Below are positions 52,197 to 61,287 of a DNA stretch of 64,000 nt, one piece after another. The stretch lies in the NCBI GenBank assembly GCA_965202675.1, contig OZ241842.1, forward strand, positions 1,054,001 to 1,118,000. Direction: 5' to 3'. This DNA comes from CATQHD01 sp965202675 (GTDB lineage Bacteria > Actinomycetota > Acidimicrobiia > Spongiisociales > Spongiisociaceae). Under the pieces are notes generated by a model that ran no database searches, was not told the origin of the DNA, and saw only the letters and a list, made by a program, of their open reading frames with translations. The first letter of the stretch is position 1; each line of letters starts with the position of its first letter. A program made the position numbers and the translations under genes.

Positions 52197-53894
52197 ATGA
52201 AGTCGAATTCGAGAATCCCGAAGCGGGCGGCCGTTGCTGCCGCCGCGGCGGCAGCCCTGATGGGAATCGGGGCGGGATGGGTACTGGGCCAGACCTCCTT
52301 CAACGACGTGCCCGAATCGGACCAACGCAGCGAGGACATCGGCTACGCGGCGGCCCAGGGGTGGTTCCGGGGTTACCCCGACGGTTCGTTCCGGCCCGAC
52401 CGGCCTATCTCCGAGCAACAGCTGGCCCGAGTGATCCGCCGGGCCCACCCCGGTATGACCAGAGGAGACGCGGCCGTGTTCATCCGGGGCGGCATCGACC
52501 GGCTGCGGGCCGCCGGCATCACCCCCACTGTCGGCGATGTCACCGCCACAACGGTTGCCGTCGCCGCTTCGACGACGACCACCCTTCCGGCGGGGGAACC
52601 GGGCGGCGCCGGTGCGGGCGGGCCGGGTGAGCAGGGCGGGCCGGGTGAACCGGGCGGGGTCGATCCGAACCCGCCGGTGGTGATCGAGACCACGACCACA
52701 ACCACGACCGCGACCGCGCAACCGGCGGGCCGGACTTTGGTATACGGCAAGGAGAACGGCTGGAGCAACCAACACGGAGTCATCGGCCCCGTCGTATGGT
52801 GGGAGTTCCGCAACTGGGACTCGGCCTCGAAAGAGTCAACGTTGGTAACAAGCTACGGAGGCAGCCTCATCATCGGCGAGGCGGATGAACCCGAGCCCTA
52901 TTGGTTCGCCAGCAGCAAGGGCGACAACTTCAGCATCGCCCAGGCCCGCTGCCTGGTCTCCTGCACCACAATGGAATCCGCCGCGATGCCCGACAGCATC
53001 CGCAACCGGTTGGAAGCAGACGGCTACACCGAGCCGTCGGCGGCCGCGACTACCACAACCACCACAGCGCCGGACGACACCACCACCACGACCACCACAG
53101 CGCCGGACGACACCACAACAACTACCGCCGCGTCCCCCCAACCCGGGGTTCCGGCCGGGGTGGGCGAGCGCAACGTGGTGCGGTACGGCTACGAGACCGG
53201 CTGGACGGATTCCGGAGGCCGGAGCGGCAGCATATTCTGGGCGGAGAAAGCCATCAGCGGCTACCGGTTCCCGGATGACGCCGATCTCTCCAACTGGTGG
53301 TCGCGCAACGGGTCCGCCAGGTTTACCATCACCGGCAGGGACAGCAACGGCCGGTCCGTCACCCGCATCCTGAGCACGAGGAGCAACCCGGCCAGGTTCT
53401 ACGCTTTCGAAATCCAGAACGTGACCGCGACCTGCAACCATAATTGCACCCTGGAAAGCAGCACGTCGCTGAACGAACACGCCCGTTCCTTCGCCGATCA
53501 GTACGGATACTCCTCGGCGGCGGCCGCGACAACCACAACCACCACCACGGCTGCAACCCCAACCACGCTGCCGGCGGGCCGGACTTTGGTATACGGCAAG
53601 GAGAACGGCTGGAGCAACCAACACGGAGTCATCGGCCCCGTCGTATGGTGGGAGTTCCGCAACTGGGACTCGGCCTCGAAAGAGTCAACGTTGGTAACAA
53701 GCTACGGAGGCAGCCTCATCATCGGCGAGGCGGATGAACCCGAGCCCTATTGGTTCGCCAGCAGCAAGGGCGACAACTTCAGCATCGCCCAGGCCCGCTG
53801 CCTGGTCTCCTGCACCACAATGGAATCCGCCGCGATGCCCGACAGCATCCGCAACCGGTTGATAGCAGACGGCTACACCGAGCCGTCCGGCTAA
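52197..53894 (+). CDS. Surface protein with SLH-like domain and duplicated C-terminal module
   Basis: 565 residues. N-terminal membrane/signal segment (RAAVAAAAAAALMGIGAGW), then one SLH-like domain (about 35-95, FNDVPESDQRSEDIGYAAAQ, DRPISEQQLARVIRRAH). Thr-rich, mucin-like linkers (runs of 6-7 Thr) separate three about 105-residue modules. The first (about 178-280) and third (about 461-563) modules are nearly identical and the middle one is a diverged relative. Each has paired cysteines (CLVSC or CNHNC). Probably cell-wall associated. Alone between sufU and fumC. Confidence 0.75.
   Translation: MKSNSRIPKRAAVAAAAAAALMGIGAGWVLGQTSFNDVPESDQRSEDIGYAAAQGWFRGYPDGSFRPDRPISEQQLARVIRRAHPGMTRGDAAVFIRGGIDRLRAAGITPTVGDVTATTVAVAASTTTTLPAGEPGGAGAGGPGEQGGPGEPGGVDPNPPVVIETTTTTTTATAQPAGRTLVYGKENGWSNQHGVIGPVVWWEFRNWDSASKESTLVTSYGGSLIIGEADEPEPYWFASSKGDNFSIAQARCLVSCTTMESAAMPDSIRNRLEADGYTEPSAAATTTTTTAPDDTTTTTTTAPDDTTTTTAASPQPGVPAGVGERNVVRYGYETGWTDSGGRSGSIFWAEKAISGYRFPDDADLSNWWSRNGSARFTITGRDSNGRSVTRILSTRSNPARFYAFEIQNVTATCNHNCTLESSTSLNEHARSFADQYGYSSAAAATTTTTTTAATPTTLPAGRTLVYGKENGWSNQHGVIGPVVWWEFRNWDSASKESTLVTSYGGSLIIGEADEPEPYWFASSKGDNFSIAQARCLVSCTTMESAAMPDSIRNRLIADGYTEPSG
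52722..53038 (+). repeat. Direct repeat, copy 1 (317 bp)
   Basis: Matches 53571-53887 with only two substitutions (GAA versus ATA codon). Copies are 849 bp apart, a multiple of three, so recombination between them would delete or duplicate a whole module in frame. Confidence 0.95.
53571..53887 (+). repeat. Direct repeat, copy 2 (317 bp)
   Basis: Second copy of 52722-53038, ending five codons or so before the stop of the surface-protein gene. Confidence 0.95.
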
Positions 53895-55267
53895 CCGACC
53901 CCCCCTTCGGTCATCCGCCTGAGGTCGAGGATACGGTCGAGTTCCTCGGCGTCGAGCAGGCCCTTGTCCAGGACCACCTCGCGGATGGTGCGGCCCGAGG
54001 CGAACGCCTCCTTGGCGACCTCGGCGCCCTTGTCGTAGCCGATGCGGGGGTTGAGGGCGGTAACCGCGATCAGGTTGGCCTCGGCCAGCTCCCCGGCCCG
54101 GACGGCGTCGGCCTCTATGCCGTCGACGCAGCGCACCCGCAGGGCGGTCGAGGCGGAGGCCAGCAGCTCGATCGACCCGAGCAGGTTGTGGGCGATCAAC
54201 GGCATCATCGTGTTCAGCTCGAGGTTCCCGTTGGCGCCCCCCCAGGTTACGGCGGCGTCGTTGCCGATCACCTGGGCGGCCACCTGCATAACCATCTCGG
54301 GGATCACCGGATTGACCTTGCCGGGCATGATCGAAGAGCCGGGCTGGAGGGCCGGAAGCCGGATCTCGGCCAGGCCGGTGCGGGGGCCGGACGACAGCCA
54401 GCGCAGGTCGTTGACGATCTTGAACAGCGAAACCGCCGCGGCCTTCAGCGCCCCGGACGCCATCACCGCCGCGTCTTTGGCCGCCTGGGCCTCGAAATGG
54501 TTCTCGGCCTCCCGGAACGGATAGCCGGTCGCATCCGCAATCGACCCTATAACCGCGGCGGCGAACCCGTCGGGGGCGTTGATGCCGGTTCCCACCGCGG
54601 TCCCGCCGAGCGCCAGCTCGTCGAGGTCGGGCAGCGCCGCCAGAAGCCTTTCTATGCTCCGGCGGACCTGCACCCCGTAGGCGGAGAACTCCTGGCCGAG
54701 CGTAACCGGGGTGGCGTCCATCAGATGGGTGCGCCCCGGCTTGACCACATCGGCGAACTCGACGGCCTTCGCCTCCAGCGACCGGGCCAACCCTTCGAGC
54801 GCCGGAATCAGGTCCTCGCGGACGGCGGACGAGGCGGCCACATGGATGGCGGTGGGGATCACGTCGTTGGACGACTGGCCGAAGTTCACATGATCATTGG
54901 GATGGACCGCCTCCCCCGACAGCCGGCCGGCCCGGTTGGCGATGACCTCGTTGGCGTTGGTGTTGGTGGACGTCCCCGACCCGGTCTGGAAGACATCGAG
55001 CACGAACTGGTCGTCGTGAAGCCCCTCGGCCACCTCGGCGGCGGCCGCCTCGACCGCCGCGGCCACCGCCTCGGGGAGGTGTCCGGACCGCCGGGCTTCC
55101 CGGGCCGCCGCGCCCTTGACCAGACCCAGCGCCCAGATGAACCGGCGCCCGAACCGCAGCCCCGAGATCGGAAAGTTCTCTACCGCCCGCTGCGTCGAGG
55201 CCCCGTACAGCGCCCCGCTCGGCACCTCGACCTCGCCCATCGAATCTCTCTCTATCCGAGTGCGCAC
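53891..55267 (-). CDS. fumC: Fumarate hydratase class II
   Basis: 458 residues. Interconverts fumarate and malate in the TCA cycle, iron-independent. TGSGTSTNTNANEV, GRTHLMDATPVTLGQE and GSSIMPGKVNPV are the superfamily motifs. Class II fumarases normally read TGSGTSTNMNVNEV; the minor differences leave aspartate lyase as a less likely option. ATG at 55240 (MGEVEVPSGALYG) is an alternative start. Follows sufC2 by 27 nt. Confidence 0.88.
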   Translation of the reverse strand: MRTRIERDSMGEVEVPSGALYGASTQRAVENFPISGLRFGRRFIWALGLVKGAAAREARRSGHLPEAVAAAVEAAAAEVAEGLHDDQFVLDVFQTGSGTSTNTNANEVIANRAGRLSGEAVHPNDHVNFGQSSNDVIPTAIHVAASSAVREDLIPALEGLARSLEAKAVEFADVVKPGRTHLMDATPVTLGQEFSAYGVQVRRSIERLLAALPDLDELALGGTAVGTGINAPDGFAAAVIGSIADATGYPFREAENHFEAQAAKDAAVMASGALKAAAVSLFKIVNDLRWLSSGPRTGLAEIRLPALQPGSSIMPGKVNPVIPEMVMQVAAQVIGNDAAVTWGGANGNLELNTMMPLIAHNLLGSIELLASASTALRVRCVDGIEADAVRAGELAEANLIAVTALNPRIGYDKGAEVAKEAFASGRTIREVVLDKGLLDAEELDRILDLRRMTEGGVG

Positions 55268-55294
55268 GGCTCCTCCGGGCTCCGGCTTCGACGA

Positions 55295-56101
55295 CTAGAC
55301 ATCGAAGGGGGTGTCGGTGAACAGGCTGCCCGCCCCCCGCTCGGGGCGGACGGGTGCGGGGGACGCCAGGCCCAGGCGGGAGCGCACTGCGTCGTATCCG
55401 CCCCGCTCCAGCTCGTCGGCCAGCTCGGGGCCGCCCGAGTCGACGATGCGCCCGTCGATCATGATGTGCACCCGGTCGGGCTCGACGTAGGCGAGGATGC
55501 GGCTGTGGTGGGTGATCATCACTACAGCCGTATCCCCGCTCCGCATCTCCGACACCGCCGCGGCCGCCTCCTGCACCTTGTCGATGTCGAGGCCCGAATC
55601 GATCTCGTCGAGCACCGCCACCTCGGGTTTCAGCACCGCAATCTGGAACACCTCGGAGAGCTTCGACTCCCCTCCCGACAGGTTGTCGTTGACCGCCCGG
55701 TCGAGAAACGGCTCCATGCCGAACCGCCGGGCTGCGGAAGCGATGCGGGCGCCGGCTTCCCCCGCCGGCGCACCGAGAGAATCGGCCGCCTCCTCCATGA
55801 ACACCCCCAGATCCAGGCCCGGCACCTCCAGCGGGGACTGGAAGGCCAGGAGCAGCCCGGCCCTGGCCCGCTCGTCCACCGTCATCCCGGCTATGGACCC
55901 GCCGTCCAGGAGGATCTCCCCGGACACCCCGTAACCGGGCTTCCCGGCCATGACGTGGCAGAGGGTGGACTTCCCGGATCCGTTGGGGCCCATGATGGCG
56001 TGCACCTCGCCGCGGGGCACCTCCAAGTCGACGCCTTTCAGGATTTCCAGCTCCCCGAGCGAAGCCCTGACGCCTTCCAACCGGAGCGCCGCCCTGCTCA
56101 T
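55295..56101 (-). CDS. SUF system ATPase SufC, copy 2
   Basis: 268 residues. GPNGSGKSTLCHVMAG (Walker A), then a diverged signature NLSGGESKLSEVFQI where SufC usually has FSGGEKKRNEILQ, then VAVLDEIDSGLDID. A C-terminal tail of about 25 residues is extra. ATG at 56101, preceded by GAGGAGG and overlapping the Rieske gene stop. Probably serves the SufD encoded in the same run. Confidence 0.88.
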   Translation of the reverse strand: MSRAALRLEGVRASLGELEILKGVDLEVPRGEVHAIMGPNGSGKSTLCHVMAGKPGYGVSGEILLDGGSIAGMTVDERARAGLLLAFQSPLEVPGLDLGVFMEEAADSLGAPAGEAGARIASAARRFGMEPFLDRAVNDNLSGGESKLSEVFQIAVLKPEVAVLDEIDSGLDIDKVQEAAAAVSEMRSGDTAVVMITHHSRILAYVEPDRVHIMIDGRIVDSGGPELADELERGGYDAVRSRLGLASPAPVRPERGAGSLFTDTPFDV

Positions 56102-56454
56102 GCTTCCTCCTCGGCCGGGCCGACCAGCACCAGCAGCTCTCCGGCCTCGACTCTGGCCTGATAGACGGGAACCGGGCGGGTGGCGGGCAGGGAAGCGGGC
56201 TGTCCGGTGCGCACGTCGAACTCGGATCCATGAAGGGGGCACTCCACGTCGTAGCCGAACAGCTCGCCCTCGGACAGGGAGGCCTCGGCATGGCTGCACC
56301 GGTCGCCGATCACGTAGAAGTCGTCCTCGATGCGGAACACCGCCAACCGGAGTCCGGCCGCCTCCACCCTGGCAACGCCGGGGGAGAAACCGTCCGCCTC
56401 GCCGATTTTCACCCACTCCATCGGCTCACCCCGCTCCGCCGCCCCCTCCGCCAT
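56098..56454 (-). CDS. Rieske-type [2Fe-2S] ferredoxin-like protein
   Basis: 118 residues. Cluster ligands in DRCSHAEASL (CxH) and VECPLHGSEFD (CxxH). Similar small Rieske proteins often accompany actinobacterial suf operons. ATG at 56454 overlaps the sufD stop by 1-3 nt and its own stop overlaps sufC2, so the three genes are translationally coupled. Confidence 0.88.
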   Translation of the reverse strand: MAEGAAERGEPMEWVKIGEADGFSPGVARVEAAGLRLAVFRIEDDFYVIGDRCSHAEASLSEGELFGYDVECPLHGSEFDVRTGQPASLPATRPVPVYQARVEAGELLVLVGPAEEEA

Positions 56455-57737
56455 CAGGAACCCGCCCGCTGCCGCGCCGCGGAGAACTTGGCGGCCACCG
56501 CCTGTCTGGAAGGCGCCGCCAAGCCCGGCTCCGCCAGATCGGAGAGTATCTCGTCGAAGAAAGCCCTCACCAGGAGCCGCTCCGCCCGAGGCCTCGGAAT
56601 GCCCCGGCTCATCAGGTAATAGAGGTGCTCCTCGTCCAGGGGCCCGGAGGACGACCCGTGCCCGCACTGGAGGTCGTCGGTGAGTATCTCGAGGTTGGGC
56701 ACCGAATGGACCTTGGCGCGGTCCGAGAGCACCAGGTTGCGGTTGGTCTCGAAGGCGGAGGTGCCCACCGCCTCGTTCTCGATCCTCATCAACCCGGTCC
56801 ACACCGCCCGGGCGGCGTCGGTGACCGCCCCCTTGAGGAAGAGATTGGAAGTGGTGCGGGCGCCGCGATGGTTGACGTGGATCCGGTAGTCGAGCACCTG
56901 GCCGCCGTCTCCGAAATATATGCCTGCCATCTTTACGGACGAGCCCTGCCCGTTCAGGTCGATGTCCAGCCGCTGGCGGGCGTAGCGGCCCCCCAGCCCG
57001 ATCTCGTCGATGCGCACCGAGGCGTCCCGTTCGGCCTCGAACCGGTGGCGGGCCACCAGGCGGGCCGACCCCCCGAGCCGCTGCACCACCGACAAGGACA
57101 GCCGGGCGTTGCGTCCGGCCAGCGTCTCCACGACCGGGCAGACCAGCGCCTCGGCGCCCGGCGCCGAGCGGTACACCACCACCACCGATCCTTCCGAGTC
57201 CGGCTCGGCCATCACCGCCAGGCGGGGAAAGCTGACCGCGCCGGCGGCCACCGCCTGGACGTCCACCACTGCCGGGGCGGAGACCACCCTGCCGGCGGGG
57301 ATGATCACCGCCGCGCCGGGCGGGGAGAAGGCGGAGTTGGCGGCTGCGAAGATATCGGCGCCGGGAGGCGCGGAGGCGCCGCGGAGGGCGATCCGGTCTT
57401 CCGGCGCATCCAGGACCCCCCCGGCGGTCACCTCGCCGCTTTCGGCGGACACCAGAGCGCCGTCCACCATGGTTATCCGGGCGGCGGCCCCGTCGAGGCC
57501 CTCCAGGTACTCATCGCCTCCCAGAGGAGCGCCGGGATCGGGGGCGGGAGCGAAATCGTCCAGGGTGAAGTCGAGGTCCACATACTTCCAGTCCTCGTCG
57601 CCCCGGCCGGGCATGGAAGCCGCCGACCACGCCTCGAGTCCCCGCCGGCGCCGCTCCGCCAGCCACTCGGGCTCGACGCGGTCGAGCCGGGCAAGGGCTG
57701 CGTAGGACGGCGGCGCAGGCACGTGTTCATCCTCCAA
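56454..57737 (-). CDS. sufD: SUF scaffold protein SufD
   Basis: 427 residues. Partner of SufB and SufC in the assembly scaffold. An N-terminal helical region (WSAASMPGRGDEDWKYVDLDF) is followed by the beta-helix core and the C-terminal SSGPLDEEHLYYLMSRGIPR, with the conserved His/Glu region GHGSSSG. No SufB is encoded in this window. First gene of the sufD-Rieske-sufC2 run. Confidence 0.87.
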   Translation of the reverse strand: MEDEHVPAPPSYAALARLDRVEPEWLAERRRRGLEAWSAASMPGRGDEDWKYVDLDFTLDDFAPAPDPGAPLGGDEYLEGLDGAAARITMVDGALVSAESGEVTAGGVLDAPEDRIALRGASAPPGADIFAAANSAFSPPGAAVIIPAGRVVSAPAVVDVQAVAAGAVSFPRLAVMAEPDSEGSVVVVYRSAPGAEALVCPVVETLAGRNARLSLSVVQRLGGSARLVARHRFEAERDASVRIDEIGLGGRYARQRLDIDLNGQGSSVKMAGIYFGDGGQVLDYRIHVNHRGARTTSNLFLKGAVTDAARAVWTGLMRIENEAVGTSAFETNRNLVLSDRAKVHSVPNLEILTDDLQCGHGSSSGPLDEEHLYYLMSRGIPRPRAERLLVRAFFDEILSDLAEPGLAAPSRQAVAAKFSAARQRAGS

Positions 57738-58054
57738 GGAGACGGGGTGCGGATGGTAGACGGGCCGCCGATGATATCAGCAGCCGCCCGCTCAACGGTT
57801 CGGATGCGCAGCTCTCGCGCCTCCGCGCAGGAGCACCGGCAACCGGGCAAGCACCCGCTCACCAACCGAACATCAACCTCAGCCGCCCCCGGCCGCCTAT
57901 CGAAACCGCACCGACCCGACCGCCCAACCGCCGACCAGGTACACCCGACCGCGCCCCACGCGGCAGATACGCCGACCCCCGCCGACCGCCCAGGCCCAGA
58001 CATACACCATCCCCCCGCAACCGAGCACCGTTAGAGTCAAAGCAGATAACCGAA
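57738..58054. other. Intergenic stretch with one repeat fragment
   Basis: Divergent region between sufD and the LRR gene, so both promoters must lie here. It contains GCGCCTCCGCGCAGGA (57817-57832), identical to 45138-45153 at the edge of element B1. No further part of the element is present. Confidence 0.45.
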
Positions 58055-60346
58055 ATGGGGCAAAGAGTGCTGAAACCCGCAACCCGATACGCAATTATCA
58101 CCGCCGCCGGACTTCTCACAGCCTTGACCCTGGCCGCCGGAGCGCAGAACGGCCCGGCCATCCCGGACCTGGACCCGGCCGACTGCTCCAACGGAACCTT
58201 CATCGCCGACCCCGACACTAACCCCGGCCTGGTAGCCGACTGCCGAGCGCTGGTCAGCATCCGCAACCACTGGACCCGCCACTGGACCCGCCAGACCGTA
58301 CCCACCGACGCGGGCATCCTGACCTGGGGCACCGGCGCCTACGCCCCGATCACTGCCTGGCACGAAATTCGCATCGAAGATCAACGAGTAATATCACTCT
58401 GGACCTCGTTCAACGGGCTCCGCGGCACCATACCTGCCGAACTCGGCCGACTCACCAACCTGACATCCCTGTACCTGAATAGAAACGAGTTGACAGGACC
58501 GATACCCGCCGAACTCGGCCAACTCACCAACCTGACATCCCTGTACCTGAGCGGAAATCAGTTGACCGGAACCATACCCCCCCAACTCTCACAACTCACC
58601 AACCTGGAAAACCTGTACCTGGGCAGCAATCAGTTGACCGGAACCATACCCCCCCAACTCTCACAACTCACCAACCTGGAAAACCTGTACCTGGGCGACA
58701 ATCAGTTGACCGGAACCATACCCGCCGAACTCGGCCAACTCACCAACCTGGAAGTACTGTGGCTGGGCGACAATCAGTTGACCGGAACCATACCCGCCGA
58801 ACTCGGCCAACTCACCAACCTGGAGGGCCTGCACCTGGACGGCAATCAGTTGACCGGATCAATACCCGCCGAACTCGGCCAACTCACCAACCTGGAATAC
58901 TTGAACCTGGTTGGCAATCAGTTGACCGGATCAATACCTGCCGAACTCGGTAAACTTACCAACCTGGAAAGCCTGGAACTGGGCAACAATCAGTTGACGG
59001 GGTCAATACCCGCCGAACTCGGCCAACTCACCAACCTGAAAGTACTGTGGCTGAGCAGCAATCAGTTGACTGGAACCATACCCGCCGAACTCGGCCAACT
59101 CACCAACCTGGCATCCCTGGAACTGCAAAGAAACGAGTTGACCGGACCGATACCCGCCGAACTCGGCCAACTCACCATCCTGGAAGGGCTGTACCTGTAC
59201 AGCAATCAGTTGACCGGATCAATACCTGCCGAACTCGGCCAACTCACCTGGCTGGAACGGCTGTGGCTGAGCGGCAATCAGTTGACCGGACCGATACCCG
59301 CCGAACTCGGTAAACTCACCACCTGGCTGGAAAGCTTGGCGCTGGGCGGCAATCAGTTGACCGGATCAATACCCGCCGAACTCGGCCAACTCACCGACCT
59401 GATAATCCTGGAACTGCATAGAAACGAGTTGACCGGACCGATACCCGCCGAACTCGGTCAACTTACCAACCTGAGGGGCCTGCACCTGTACGGCAATCAG
59501 TTGACCGGATCAATACCCGCCGAACTCGGCCAGCTCACCAACCTAAAATGGCTGCTCCTGTACGGCAATCAGTTGACCGGATCAATACCTGCCGAACTCG
59601 GTCAACTTACCAACCTGGAACGGCTGTACCTGTACGGCAATCAGTTGACCGGACCGATACCTGCCGAACTCGGTCAACTTACCAACCTGGAACGGCTGTA
59701 CCTGGGCGGCAACAGGTTGACCGGAACAATACCCCCCCAACTCGCACTTGACCAGGAATGCCTCCCGTTGTTCAACGGCAGGTTCTGCGACGACGACACC
59801 ACCGACCACGAGTCCCGCATCGAGACCATCGCCGGCTGGGGAATAACCCAGGGATGCGACCGCTGGAACCCCCGTTACTGCCCCGAGGACTCTATCACCC
59901 GCCAGCAGATGGCCGCCTTCCTGCACCGTGCGGTAACACACAGAACAGGAACCGAACCAACCTCAACCGACCCCCCGGCCCTCAACGATGTAGAAGAAGG
60001 CTCCAGCCTCCCCTACATACAATGGGCGGTAGCCGCAGGCGTCATGCAGGCGCCGGAAGGAAAATTCAACCCCGACGGAATAGTAACCAGAGCCGACATG
60101 GCCGAAATGATAACCGCCGCATTCGACCACATCACCCTCCCGGCGGCCTCGCAAGGAATCTTCGCGGATATGACCGGCCAACCCGATGTCGTAATCCGGG
60201 CCGCCGAAGCACTGCGAGCAGCCGGAGTAACCGACGGGTGCTCGATCTCACCGTTCGAACTGTTCGGGGCCGGCATGCGGTACTGCCCCGATCAGCCCGT
60301 AACCCGCGCCCAGATGGCCTCATTCTTCGCCCGGGCCCTCTCATAA
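58055..60346 (+). CDS. Secreted leucine-rich-repeat protein with SLH-like C-terminus
   Basis: 763 residues. N-terminal signal (AIITAAGLLTALTLAAGAQ). A short cap domain (about 30-110, with paired Cys) precedes 19 LRR units of 24 residues with consensus LTGxIPAELGQLTNLxxLxL, the plant-type or Treponema-like class. Unit 14 has one extra residue. C-terminal SLH-like modules follow (about 585-760): ITQGCDRWNPRYCPEDSITR and three related blocks, which should attach it to the cell wall. The LRR array may bind a host or other surface. Repeat DNA units are nearly identical, so copy number can change. Confidence 0.88.
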   Translation: MGQRVLKPATRYAIITAAGLLTALTLAAGAQNGPAIPDLDPADCSNGTFIADPDTNPGLVADCRALVSIRNHWTRHWTRQTVPTDAGILTWGTGAYAPITAWHEIRIEDQRVISLWTSFNGLRGTIPAELGRLTNLTSLYLNRNELTGPIPAELGQLTNLTSLYLSGNQLTGTIPPQLSQLTNLENLYLGSNQLTGTIPPQLSQLTNLENLYLGDNQLTGTIPAELGQLTNLEVLWLGDNQLTGTIPAELGQLTNLEGLHLDGNQLTGSIPAELGQLTNLEYLNLVGNQLTGSIPAELGKLTNLESLELGNNQLTGSIPAELGQLTNLKVLWLSSNQLTGTIPAELGQLTNLASLELQRNELTGPIPAELGQLTILEGLYLYSNQLTGSIPAELGQLTWLERLWLSGNQLTGPIPAELGKLTTWLESLALGGNQLTGSIPAELGQLTDLIILELHRNELTGPIPAELGQLTNLRGLHLYGNQLTGSIPAELGQLTNLKWLLLYGNQLTGSIPAELGQLTNLERLYLYGNQLTGPIPAELGQLTNLERLYLGGNRLTGTIPPQLALDQECLPLFNGRFCDDDTTDHESRIETIAGWGITQGCDRWNPRYCPEDSITRQQMAAFLHRAVTHRTGTEPTSTDPPALNDVEEGSSLPYIQWAVAAGVMQAPEGKFNPDGIVTRADMAEMITAAFDHITLPAASQGIFADMTGQPDVVIRAAEALRAAGVTDGCSISPFELFGAGMRYCPDQPVTRAQMASFFARALS
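58412..59750 (+). repeat. Tandem 72-bp LRR-coding repeats
   Basis: About 19 units in phase with the reading frame. Units share blocks such as CCGCCGAACTCGGCCAACTC and GGCAATCAGTTGACCGGA, with variation concentrated in the exposed x positions. Confidence 0.9.
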
Positions 60347-60543
60347 ACCCCCCAACCGGCCGCGTCCGGCCGCAACCCGCATCAGCTCGAGGCGCACCCC
60401 CTCGAATACCCGAATAGACCAACACCGCCGGCCAGCCGCCGACCGGCCCGACCGCCGAAGTACCCGACGCGAGCACCCGTCCAGCCGGGCCCACCCCCTC
60501 AGCCGGCGCCGGGCGGAAGCGGGCGGGACTGCACGGCGGCGGG

Positions 60544-61287
60544 TCAGCCGTCGATCAGGCTGGAAATCCGGGTGAACACTCCGTCGAGCATTTCTTCGGT
60601 GAGGCGCCCGGTGAAGGTGTTCTGCTGGGAAGGGTGGTAACTGGCGACGAGGAGGGGGGCTTCGGCGCCCAGCCCGACCTCGGCGCCGTGGGCGAAGCGG
60701 GGGCGGGGGCGGGGAACCTCCCAACCTCTCCGGGCGCCCAGCCGCAGGGTCTGGTCGAAGGCCATGCCGCCCAGGGCCAGGATCACCCGCACCCGGCCGC
60801 ACAGGTCGAGCTCGCGTTCCAGCCATTCCGAGCAGGCGTCCCGCTCGCCCGAGGCGGGGCGGTTGGCGGGCGGGGCGCACCTGACGATGGCGGTGATGGC
60901 GGCGTCCCGGAGCTCGAACCCGTCGCCCCGCCCCACGGCCTCCGGCCGGTTGGCGAAGCCGGCCCGATGCATGGCCCTGAACAGCCACTCGCCGGAGCGG
61001 TCGCCGGTGAACATGCGCCCGGTCCGGTTGGATCCATGGGCGCCGGGGGCCAGCCCGATGATCAGCAGGCGGGCGGTGCGGGGACCGAGCATGGGAACCG
61101 GACGCGCCCAGTATTCCTGGTCTGCGTAGGAGGCCCGCTTCTCGACGGCCACCCGTTCGCGCCAGGCCACCAGCCGCGGGCATTTCCGGCACCCGACCAG
61201 CGAATCCTGCAGCAGACGGAAGGCCTGATCGTCGGGGCTCCCCTCCGCATCCCCCCCTTCCCGGACGCCGGCGGCGGGGCGGCTCAC
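60544..61287 (-). CDS. Uracil-DNA glycosylase, family 5 (UdgB type)
   Basis: 247 residues. Iron-sulfur uracil-DNA glycosylase of base excision repair. Cluster cysteines are in GCRKCPRL and later IVRCAPP and ERDAC. GLAPGAHGSNRTGRMF is the family-5 catalytic motif. ASYHPSQQNTFTGRLT near the end supplies the His-Pro-Ser motif. GTG 61287 overlaps the upstream stop by 4 nt (GTGA). Confidence 0.9.
   Translation of the reverse strand: MSRPAAGVREGGDAEGSPDDQAFRLLQDSLVGCRKCPRLVAWRERVAVEKRASYADQEYWARPVPMLGPRTARLLIIGLAPGAHGSNRTGRMFTGDRSGEWLFRAMHRAGFANRPEAVGRGDGFELRDAAITAIVRCAPPANRPASGERDACSEWLERELDLCGRVRVILALGGMAFDQTLRLGARRGWEVPRPRPRFAHGAEVGLGAEAPLLVASYHPSQQNTFTGRLTEEMLDGVFTRISSLIDG

Noticed and set aside
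58412..59750. 72-bp periodic repeats as a CRISPR array
   Set aside because: They are in phase with a protein frame and encode a clear LRR consensus.
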